Source: an uncultured Bacteroidota bacterium (GTDB taxonomy: Bacteria > Bacteroidota > Bacteroidia > NS11-12g > UBA955). Taken from it: a stretch of DNA of 14,683 nucleotides. The notes below the pieces were generated by a model. That model was not told the DNA's origin. It made no database searches and saw only the letters and a program-made list of their open reading frames with translations. The DNA lies in the NCBI GenBank assembly GCA_903879775.1, contig CAIRMY010000100.1:1-14683 (forward strand). Direction: 5' to 3'. The position numbers were made by a program, and so were the translations under genes. Positions 1-6,822 of the stretch are shown piece by piece (the stretch's first letter is position 1; each line of letters opens with the position of its first letter).

Positions 1-454
1 CTTGCTGATCAAAAAACCAATGGTTATTTTCTAAAATATCCATAATAATTAAGCGTTCAGCAATCGAATCATTTGTAAGCAAGAAAATGATTGTTTCACC
101 AGTAGGAATGAAAGTATTTTGATTATTAGAAATAATACCTCCTAAACGGGTATCAAATAGCTTTTCATTGAGAGCAAGTTCCAAAAGCGGATCAAATATT
201 TTCGGCTTTAAATAAGATGCTAAAGCAATTAATAAAATTCCACGTTCAATTCCATTGATATTGTTTTCAACAATAAAATCGGTATAGAAAGTTCCTGCTG
301 TAAGATTGGGCGGCTGTATTTCTCCTTGTTTTTCTATTCTGTCAATTAATTCCGAATCAGCTTTACCTAATTGATATTTGATTAAATTTTCTAGCCAAGA
401 AAATTCTCTTTCTATACAGGTTGAATTTAATTGAATGCTATTTTTGTTTTCCAT
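1..454 (-). CDS. Partial paralogue of the Afp15-like AAA+ ATPase (N-terminal 151 residues, cut by window edge)
   Basis: Reading the minus strand from the ATG at 454 gives an open frame of 151 codons with no stop before the left edge, so the gene is truncated at its 3' end. The N-terminal part matches the start of the AAA+ ATPase encoded at 3568-4908. Shared blocks include a WLE.L..Y motif near residue 20, an IERGIL.IA block, an IFDP segment, a GG pair and an FLLT....ER segment, in the same order and with similar spacing. In that ATPase this region precedes the catalytic domain. Whether this copy also has Walker motifs cannot be seen, because they would lie left of base 1. The start lies 21 bases downstream of the stop of the 1029 aa gene, so it is probably the third gene of the same minus-strand operon. 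It is either a second ATPase or a stand-alone copy of the N-terminal domain. Confidence 0.8.
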   Translation of the reverse strand, partial: MENKNSIQLNSTCIEREFSWLENLIKYQLGKADSELIDRIEKQGEIQPPNLTAGTFYTDFIVENNINGIERGILLIALASYLKPKIFDPLLELALNEKLFDTRLGGIISNNQNTFIPTGETIIFLLTNDSIAERLIIMDILENNHWFFDQQ

Positions 455-475
455 TTTAGGTTTTATTCATAATCA

Positions 476-3400
476 TTAACCTTCAGACCTTTGTTCAATG
501 GTTTCAAAGTTAACTTTTGCATGGGTTAACTGCTCCTCGAGTTGAACTAATTTAGTTGAATATTCTCTGATGAAATCTGTAATTTCAGTTTTGTCTTGTA
601 GGGTTAACGAGGCTTTAATTTTAACACCTAATTCAGTTGTTCTGGTTTGAATTTCAGAAACATTTGATTTGATAGCCTTGTATTCCGCGAGTCGTTTGTC
701 TTTATTGGATTGCCAAATAAAGAATTGTCTTTGCTTCCTAGCCTCCATATCATTCAATACAGAAAGCATGGCATCCGTTCTTTTGGGAACTTTATCCATA
801 ACTTGTTTAGCTAAATTAAAGTTTTCCTCAAGCCTTACTGGTTCTACAACAGCGTTTGTATTTAAGAACCCGTCTATATTCGTTAATCCTGGAGAAGTAT
901 CGGCATTCTTTGGTAGATAAATTGAAAGCACATTTAATTTTTTCAAATAATCACTTTGTTCACTTTGAAACGGACTATCCACATTTTTAGCGAAGAAACC
1001 TGTAGATCCAGCTTCAGTTTTAGCAACTTTCGATTCAGAACCAAGTCCCAATACCCCAGTTTTTTTACCTTCGCCTAAATTCCAATCGCCAATGTTAATT
1101 TCATAAATCTTCTTTTCAAATATCATTAATGCTTTTGCCCGAATTCCTGCTTTTACAACTGCTTTTGCAGTAGCAGACAAATTATAAGTGCCGCTTACAG
1201 TAGAAAAGTCAAAACCTTTTCCACCCTCTTTTTTCTTTGCACTAGAATTTAATTCAAGCTCAGCCTTTGCCGTTGTTTCAGCACCGGCCGAAGCATAAGC
1301 ATCTAATTGGGCAATATTGGGAATTCCAACACCCGCAAATACAGAAATTCCAAAACCCAACGTAACATCAAAACTAGGTTTACCAGTAAAATTGAATCCT
1401 GATGCAGCTAAATAATCCATATTTCCAGTTACAGATATTTTTGTCCCTCCATAAAATTCAAGACCAAAACCCGCATGTATACCAGCAAGTGGAACTACTG
1501 GAAATGAAAAATCAAATTTGAAGGGCCAAATTCCGTCTGGTAAATAACTTGAAGGCATATCATCTGGCGTTTCAGCCTTAAAACCTAACGATGCCGATTC
1601 AAATTCGATGGGTTTACCTGCTTTATAATCCCATACGATTGTGCCCATTCCACTGGCCGATAAATTTCCATTAAATGCAGAAGAGCTAATTTCACCGTTT
1701 TCGAATCTCAGTTTATAATTGTCTTTTTTCCCCAACCATTTAATATCTGGCACTTTAAATTTAAAAATTTCAAACTCCGAGAATTCACCTAAGTTACCAA
1801 GTGAAATTTCTGCCCAATCAAAACCTTCTTCCTTCGAATATGAAATTTCTTTACCATTTGCCGCAATATTGGGTAAAGCATCTAAACCTGTTATTAATTT
1901 GAGTTCACTTGCTTGTATGGTTAATTTTCCTTCGGCATAGTTAATTCCAGATGCATCTAAATGAACGAGTCCATCCAAAATATCTACAGCCAAACTTCCG
2001 TTTGAAACAATGGTGTTCCAACCACTTTCAACTTGAGTAACTTGTACATCTCCAGATGCAGTAATACTACCTACACTATGAATTCCAAAATCTAAAGTTA
2101 AACCGCCACTAAATTTTTTATAATAATTGTCTTTTTTGCCTTTGATTTCAGCTGAAGCATTTTTAACCGAAACCGCATTCCCAATGCCAATTTCACCTGA
2201 ATGAGTCAATGATGCACTTCCCCAATTAATGCCATCTTTAGATACTGAAACATCAGTTATATTTCCTGTAAGCTTATCTTCATTATAACTCATAGATGCC
2301 GTAGCCGTGGCAGCACTCAAAACACCATCTTTATAATTTAAAGTTTTTATGTCGAAATTTACAATTTTATCAATATCGCCTGTAATGGAACAATCAGAAA
2401 TTTCAACACCCCATTTTTCTGTAACAGTATTGTAATTCGCTACCACATTGGCTGCAGCTTTAATATTTACCCTTTCACCTACTGCAACATCTAACCCTCC
2501 AGTAGCAATTACATCATAGCCACCGTCGATTTTAAGCACTTCAATTTTAGGCTTTACCACAGCCACTCCTTCAGCAAAATTGATGGCCTGGTTGTATTCA
2601 ATTTTTGCGGAGGTAAATGAAGCTTCAGTTTTTGACAATTGTAAACCATTGACCTCTCCTGAAATTTGTTTATCACCATTAAAAGTGACAAATATTTGAG
2701 CTTTATCAACCACAATTTGCGCTTCCAACGCTTTAGATAAGTCTATGTCAGTTGCCGAAACCAAAATATTTTTATTGATGTTGTAATCGAAAGAAACTGC
2801 ACCTAAATTGGTTTTTATTTTATTTAAAACACCTAATTTCTGAATATCACTATCGGAAGTACTTTTTTCAATTTTTGAGGAATATGATTCAACTTTCGAT
2901 TTTAAATCTTTCGCCGATTTAACAACATTGAAGAGTAATTCTAATGACTTTATTTTCCCTTGAGCTAAAACCAAATGATTCGCGAACTCCGTTTCAATTT
3001 CCATGAATTCACTTTCATTTCCAGTAATTGCAGACATCACTTTTTCTCCAAAAGTAGATTTGTCGGACATCGAAACAATTTCCATTTCTTTGGACCCTGA
3101 ATCTTTCTTTTCCGGTGACTTTTCAGTTTTTAAGCCATCTACAATTTTCTGAATCGAATCTCTTTTCTTTTGGTCGTTTTCATTTTTAACATCCACATGT
3201 TTTGCCAACCAACTTTGACCCAATGATAAAACTTCTGTTTTGATTTTGTTTCTATCAGCTGGAGTTTTGGCAGTATTTAGGAGATCAATTTTCTTTTGTA
3301 ATTGGATAAAGGTTGAATCTTTGCCAAAAAACGACATGAAACTTGCTCCGAAAGATCGCTTTCCCTCTAACAATGAAATACTTTGATTGACTTTAAGAGA

Positions 3401-3565
3401 ATTATCTTTTTTAACTACCGCATTTCCATCATCGCTTTCAGTCTCCGAATTGACTGGATCTTTTATTTTTGAAGGACTCGGAGCATTTAATAAATCAGGT
3501 GCGCTCCGATTTGTATCAAGAGTCGTTCTATCATTCTGAACCAGTTCTGCACCTTCAATAGCCAT
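476..3565 (-). CDS. Very large beta-rich repeat protein of unknown function, eCIS-associated
   Basis: A 1029-residue protein that I cannot assign to a named family. Residues 1-60 are polar and low in order (Pro/Ser/Asp/Lys-rich). Residues 60-250 look helical and charged. Residues about 255-640 are short alternating beta strands in irregular repeats, with recurrent NY..G.L units (near 409 and 541) and a GKKDNY motif twice (477-482, 612-617). Residues about 690-770 are Gly- and aromatic-rich, with a GAGxxI-like flavour. Residues about 905-1025 form a charged helical tail likely to be coiled coil. There is no signal peptide, no clear membrane helix, no catalytic motif and no DUF4157 peptidase-like HExxH signature. 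It lies 2 bases after the Afp15-like ATPase gene and before its paralogue, which suggests co-expression. It could be cargo carried in or on the particle, a surface-binding component or a scaffold. Existence of the gene is near certain; its role is not. Confidence 0.85.
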   Translation of the reverse strand: MAIEGAELVQNDRTTLDTNRSAPDLLNAPSPSKIKDPVNSETESDDGNAVVKKDNSLKVNQSISLLEGKRSFGASFMSFFGKDSTFIQLQKKIDLLNTAKTPADRNKIKTEVLSLGQSWLAKHVDVKNENDQKKRDSIQKIVDGLKTEKSPEKKDSGSKEMEIVSMSDKSTFGEKVMSAITGNESEFMEIETEFANHLVLAQGKIKSLELLFNVVKSAKDLKSKVESYSSKIEKSTSDSDIQKLGVLNKIKTNLGAVSFDYNINKNILVSATDIDLSKALEAQIVVDKAQIFVTFNGDKQISGEVNGLQLSKTEASFTSAKIEYNQAINFAEGVAVVKPKIEVLKIDGGYDVIATGGLDVAVGERVNIKAAANVVANYNTVTEKWGVEISDCSITGDIDKIVNFDIKTLNYKDGVLSAATATASMSYNEDKLTGNITDVSVSKDGINWGSASLTHSGEIGIGNAVSVKNASAEIKGKKDNYYKKFSGGLTLDFGIHSVGSITASGDVQVTQVESGWNTIVSNGSLAVDILDGLVHLDASGINYAEGKLTIQASELKLITGLDALPNIAANGKEISYSKEEGFDWAEISLGNLGEFSEFEIFKFKVPDIKWLGKKDNYKLRFENGEISSSAFNGNLSASGMGTIVWDYKAGKPIEFESASLGFKAETPDDMPSSYLPDGIWPFKFDFSFPVVPLAGIHAGFGLEFYGGTKISVTGNMDYLAASGFNFTGKPSFDVTLGFGISVFAGVGIPNIAQLDAYASAGAETTAKAELELNSSAKKKEGGKGFDFSTVSGTYNLSATAKAVVKAGIRAKALMIFEKKIYEINIGDWNLGEGKKTGVLGLGSESKVAKTEAGSTGFFAKNVDSPFQSEQSDYLKKLNVLSIYLPKNADTSPGLTNIDGFLNTNAVVEPVRLEENFNLAKQVMDKVPKRTDAMLSVLNDMEARKQRQFFIWQSNKDKRLAEYKAIKSNVSEIQTRTTELGVKIKASLTLQDKTEITDFIREYSTKLVQLEEQLTHAKVNFETIEQRSEG

Positions 3566-3567
3566 GT

Positions 3568-4908
3568 TTATCGATTTGAATAAAATTGACCCATTTTAGA
3601 CAATTCTTTCCTTACCGCAAGCTCTACATCGTCGGTATTGATAACATTCGTCTCATTTATAATTGCTTGTATCAAGCATGTCCTAATTACGTTGCAAATT
3701 ACGCCGCCAGTAATTTCAAATTGACTTGCCAATTTTTTATAATCTATATCTAACTTTAACGAGCTATTTTCGCTCTTGAAGGAATTCTTCCAAAGCAACT
3801 CTCTCAAATCATGTTCGGGTTGAGGGAAGTGAATGTAATTTTGAAATCTCCTTAAAAATGCCTCGTCCATTTGTGATTTCAAATTGGTTGCAATGATTAC
3901 AATTCCCGGATAATCTTCAATTCTTTGCAAGAGATATCCCACCTCTTGATTGGCGTATTTATCATTCACAGAACTTCCTGAAGTTCTGCGTCCAAATAAC
4001 GATTCTGCTTCATCAAAAAACAAAATCCAATTTTTATTTTCGGCCTGTTTAAATAAATTCTCTAGATTTTTCACTGTTTCGCCAATATACTTCGAAACAA
4101 TTTTGGTGATATCAATTCTGTATACATCAATGCCCAATTTTTGACCTAAAATTGCAGCTGTTAAGCTTTTTCCGGTACCCGAAGGCCCAAAAAAAACTGT
4201 TCGAAAACCCGGTTTAACAATTTTATTGTATCCCCAATCTTCCCTAATTTTTTCTTCATTGTAATGCCATGATATAATTTCGTTCAAATCATTTAACGTA
4301 TTTTCTGGCAGTACCAAATCACCCCAACTAGAATTTGTAGTGAGCAATTTCGCGGGAAAATCAGAAGAAAAATCAGGCTTGCTCACCGAGCCAGTTAAAA
4401 TCAATTGTGAATAATCGTAACTAATTGTAAAAGTTTTATGCCATATAGACCCTGACTGATTTCTAGAATCGAATTCAATGATAAAAAATTTCAACAAACT
4501 GGAATTTCCCTTAAAAATATCATAGCATTCAATCCTTTCAGAGAGTGTTTCTTTTGTGAGCAAAAAACAAACAAATTCTAAATTCGGAGAGAATTCAGTC
4601 TGATTTACAAGCAGACCTCCAACTTGAGTTCTATTGGGATATTTTAACTTTAAATCAACAATTGGATCGAAGATTTGATTGTAAAAATAATTGGCAAAAG
4701 CGATAATTAAAATCCCCCTTTCAATGTCATTAAATTGGTAATGCTTGATAATATTTGCATAAATATCGTCATGATTTGAAAAATCATCAAAAGGAATTAA
4801 ATCAAATTCTAAATTGGGATCATGGAAAGCCCCTACTCTATATTCAACGAGTTTCTCCAACCATTTTAATTCGGCAGATATGGATTTAATGAAATTGTCT
4901 GCAATCAT
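3568..4908 (-). CDS. AAA+ ATPase, Afp15/Pvc15-like, of the contractile injection system
   Basis: A 446-residue two-part protein. The N-terminal half (1-200) has no known catalytic motif and is shared with the partial gene at 1-454. The C-terminal half is a complete AAA+ ATPase: Walker A GPSGTGKS at 241-248, Walker B ILFFDE at 295-300, sensor 1 Asn at 342 (in ATN), an arginine pair at 353-354 fitting arginine fingers, and a sensor 2 region around GGVICNVIR (401-409). AAA+ ATPases of this kind are a hallmark of Afp/PVC-type loci and are thought to act in the cytoplasm in assembly or handling of the particle; the exact substrate is not established. The gene is the first of a minus-strand operon divergent from the structural operon. 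The ATG at 4908 is the start giving the full N-terminal domain and aligns with the start of its paralogue. Confidence 0.95.
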   Translation of the reverse strand: MIADNFIKSISAELKWLEKLVEYRVGAFHDPNLEFDLIPFDDFSNHDDIYANIIKHYQFNDIERGILIIAFANYFYNQIFDPIVDLKLKYPNRTQVGGLLVNQTEFSPNLEFVCFLLTKETLSERIECYDIFKGNSSLLKFFIIEFDSRNQSGSIWHKTFTISYDYSQLILTGSVSKPDFSSDFPAKLLTTNSSWGDLVLPENTLNDLNEIISWHYNEEKIREDWGYNKIVKPGFRTVFFGPSGTGKSLTAAILGQKLGIDVYRIDITKIVSKYIGETVKNLENLFKQAENKNWILFFDEAESLFGRRTSGSSVNDKYANQEVGYLLQRIEDYPGIVIIATNLKSQMDEAFLRRFQNYIHFPQPEHDLRELLWKNSFKSENSSLKLDIDYKKLASQFEITGGVICNVIRTCLIQAIINETNVINTDDVELAVRKELSKMGQFYSNR

Positions 4909-4915
4909 CCAGTGT

Positions 4916-4949
4916 CAAAATTATCGAATTCTCTTTGAATTATATCCAA
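4916..4949 (-). promoter_or_regulatory. Possible Bacteroidota-type promoter for the ATPase operon
   Basis: On the minus strand a TTG (4949-4947) is followed after 23 bases by TAATTTTG (4923-4916), fitting the TAnnTTTG -7 box and a TTG-like -33 element known from Bacteroidota housekeeping promoters, at the long end of accepted spacing. Only 7 bases separate the box from the ATG at 4908, so the transcript would be nearly leaderless. In such AT-rich DNA the match could be chance. Confidence 0.3.
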
Positions 4950-5016
4950 TCGACCTCTAAAAATTATGAAAATACAATAACTCACTGAATTTTATATTAA
5001 TTTCAAATTTTTTTAT

Positions 5017-5024
5017 TAGGTTTG
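5017..5024 (+). promoter_or_regulatory. Possible -7 box (TAnnTTTG) for the structural operon
   Basis: TAGGTTTG matches the Bacteroidota -7 consensus and ends 5 bases before the ATG of the first plus-strand gene. No TTG or TTTG is found at the expected 17-23 base distance upstream. This is therefore a weak candidate, and it would give a leaderless or almost leaderless transcript. Confidence 0.2.
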
Positions 5025-5029
5025 CGTTA

Positions 5030-5389
5030 ATGAATCCAGATGTTTTATTTAAACGATTAGAGCAAAGAACAGAGCGAGAGCTTTATCGCAAGAGCTTTAA
5101 AGCGGCATCTGAAAGCCAAGATTCATTATTTAAAAAGTTCGAAAGCAAAAAGAAAGAACAATTTAAAGTTGCCTTTGCAAGAGAAGTTAAATGGTTTTTT
5201 GCAACCTTATTATTGGCACCTTTAATGGGTTTCATCTTCTATTACATTTTTGCAAATATCATTACAGATACAATGATTGACTTGGCTAAGTTTTTTGAAG
5301 GAGTAGAAACATTGTATTTTATCATAGTTGGAATTTCATTTTTTGGAATCTATATTGCCCGACTCATTGTTTGGGCATTAAAACGTTAA
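5030..5389 (+). CDS. Small two-helix inner-membrane protein heading the injection-system operon
   Basis: A 119-residue protein of no family that I recognise. Residues 1-50 are charged and probably helical (many Lys, Arg, Glu). Two hydrophobic segments follow, about 55-78 and 94-116, joined by a short acidic loop (79-93). The basic residues before the first helix and the Lys-Arg at the C-terminus suggest that both ends face the cytoplasm, with the acidic loop in the periplasm. It is the first gene of the plus-strand operon and ends 3 bases before the tail-terminator gene, so co-expression with the structural genes is likely. Membrane proteins are not part of the standard Afp/PVC particle. Roles in anchoring, assembly at the membrane or release of particles are possible, but this is inference from position only. 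Confidence 0.8.
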   Translation: MNPDVLFKRLEQRTERELYRKSFKAASESQDSLFKKFESKKKEQFKVAFAREVKWFFATLLLAPLMGFIFYYIFANIITDTMIDLAKFFEGVETLYFIIVGISFFGIYIARLIVWALKR

Positions 5390-5392
5390 CTT

Positions 5393-5959
5393 ATGATTTT
5401 TCAAATTTTAAATGCAATTGAAAAGGAAATTAATTCCCAAGTAAAATATGCATTTGGGATTTCTGAAGACGTTATCATATTGTCTAATATTGTTGATCAA
5501 AGTGGAAACAAAGCCCTCCAACAAGACAACATTATCAATTTCACTTTACTTAGAATTGAAGAAGACAAAACGTTAAACAAAGTTGGAGGTTGGCAGGGAA
5601 ATTTTGGAAGAAATACACCAACACTCATTAACTTATACTTGTTATTTTCCGCTTCACATACTGGAAAACAATATCCCGATGGTGTGAATTTAATTTCCTG
5701 GATTCTTCAATATTACATAACAAACAATAAATTCACTCACACTGAATTGCCCAATTTACCTAGCGATGTAGATTCAATTACATTCGAATTACAAAACATG
5801 GATGTACGTGATTTAAGCAATTTGTGGGGAAGTATGGGGTCGAAATTATTGCCCCATGTTTGTTATAAAATTGGCATGATTCCAATCTATAAAGACAGTT
5901 CAATAAATAATGAAAGTGCATTAATCAAAGGCATTGGTAAAAATCTTGACAATTTATGA
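5393..5959 (+). CDS. Tail terminator/cap protein, Pvc16/Afp16-like (DUF4255)
   Basis: A 188-residue protein with the DUF4255 (Pvc16 N-terminal domain) pattern. It has an N-terminal helix (IFQILNAIEKEIN), a central segment in which a short charged loop leads into VGGWQGNFGRNTP (about residues 62-75), a beta strand INLYLLFSA, and then an HTGKQYPDGVNLISWILQY stretch. Family members cap the distal end of the tube and sheath and fix particle length. It starts 3 bases after the membrane-protein gene, and its stop overlaps the start of the next gene by 4 bases (ATGA), pointing to translational coupling. Placement of the cap gene before sheath and tube is common in Bacteroidota-type eCIS loci, whereas in Afp/PVC it is the last structural gene. 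Confidence 0.88.
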   Translation: MIFQILNAIEKEINSQVKYAFGISEDVIILSNIVDQSGNKALQQDNIINFTLLRIEEDKTLNKVGGWQGNFGRNTPTLINLYLLFSASHTGKQYPDGVNLISWILQYYITNNKFTHTELPNLPSDVDSITFELQNMDVRDLSNLWGSMGSKLLPHVCYKIGMIPIYKDSSINNESALIKGIGKNLDNL

Positions 5960-6780
5960 GCTTCTGCGATTGGCTAACCATTAAGAGTTTTCATCCATAT
6001 TTTAGGTCAGAAAAAATGGAATGTTTGGGAATTTTCCCAAGTGAAAAAACACAACTTTGGTTAAAAAACCACAGGCACAATTGGAAATTTACGAACAATG
6101 AACTTAAAATTTCGTTTTCCGTAAATCAACTAAATCTGCCTGAAATTATGCCCTTAAATGAATCGTTAGAATTAGAATTTTATTTGGGAATAAACGATTT
6201 TACATTCCAGCAATATACCGAAATTGATGATTCGCCAATTTTTTATCATCAGCATCATTTTAATTTAGAAATTGAAAATTTAGAAAAATTTCCAATGTTG
6301 GTGAATTTCAATGAAGGTAAAATCTTGAAAGCAGATAAACTCATATCGCTTCCTACAGGTTATCAAAAATTAGGAAGTTTAAAAATTATGATTAGTGGCC
6401 CGTCTATTTTTCTTGCAAGTTGTATATCAAAGATTTCCAACGAAATAAAGATTATTGCCGATTCAAAATCATATCCTCTGTTTTATGCAATTCGCGGCAA
6501 TGTTAAAAATAAAAAAATACCCAATTTAATCGACGACGAAAGCAAAAACACCACCTTTAAAGCAGAAAATGTTGATAACTCTGATTTTGTGTTTTTCAAA
6601 TCAAACAACTCCATCAAAGTACATGAATTAAACCACTTAGAATGTTATTCTTATTGGGTTTCAGAAGATGGAACAAAGACAAAATTAAAGGTAAAAACCC
6701 CTAGTTTTTCATTGCGAGATTTGGGTAAATCTCCTAGTTATCCACATTTTGCAGCACTTCTTAAAGAAATCAAGTTATAA
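5956..6780 (+). CDS. Unknown 274 aa protein between tail terminator and sheath
   Basis: I recognise no family. The sequence is dominated by short alternating hydrophobic strands with polar turns and many Asn, Lys and Phe, suggesting a mostly beta fold of two parts. The first (about 1-150) resembles a sandwich-like segment; the second (about 150-274) carries a few Cys and ends with a Pro-Ser-rich turn and a short helix. No signal peptide and no membrane helix are seen, so it is presumably cytoplasmic or on the particle. Its ATG overlaps the stop of the DUF4255 gene by 4 bases and the sheath gene follows after 42 bases. The tight coupling to the cap gene hints that it works with the cap or distal end, but this is inference from position. 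A chaperone or accessory cap protein are alternatives. Confidence 0.75.
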   Translation: MSFCDWLTIKSFHPYFRSEKMECLGIFPSEKTQLWLKNHRHNWKFTNNELKISFSVNQLNLPEIMPLNESLELEFYLGINDFTFQQYTEIDDSPIFYHQHHFNLEIENLEKFPMLVNFNEGKILKADKLISLPTGYQKLGSLKIMISGPSIFLASCISKISNEIKIIADSKSYPLFYAIRGNVKNKKIPNLIDDESKNTTFKAENVDNSDFVFFKSNNSIKVHELNHLECYSYWVSEDGTKTKLKVKTPSFSLRDLGKSPSYPHFAALLKEIKL

Positions 6781-6785
6781 TTCAA

Positions 6786-6793
6786 TAGTTTTG
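6786..6793 (+). promoter_or_regulatory. Possible -7 box upstream of the sheath gene
   Basis: TAGTTTTG matches TAnnTTTG and lies 29 bases before the sheath ATG, a usual leader length. No TTG element is found at -33 spacing. An internal promoter here would make sense because sheath and tube are needed in many copies per particle. The evidence is one short motif in AT-rich DNA. Confidence 0.25.
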
Positions 6794-6822
6794 TGACTAT
6801 CAATTAAAAAAATTCGAATACT

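Larger units (their letters stand above)
4909..5029. promoter_or_regulatory. Divergent intergenic promoter region
   Basis: This 121-base, very AT-rich gap separates the two divergent operons and must hold both of their promoters unless these lie inside coding sequence. It contains one TAnnTTTG-type box for each direction (listed separately). I see no strong inverted repeat that would mark an operator and no rho-independent terminator. Confidence 0.6.

Noticed and set aside
6785..6800. Short hairpin ATAGT-loop-ACTAT upstream of the sheath
   Set aside because: A 5-base AT-rich stem with no T-run is too weak to call a terminator or operator.
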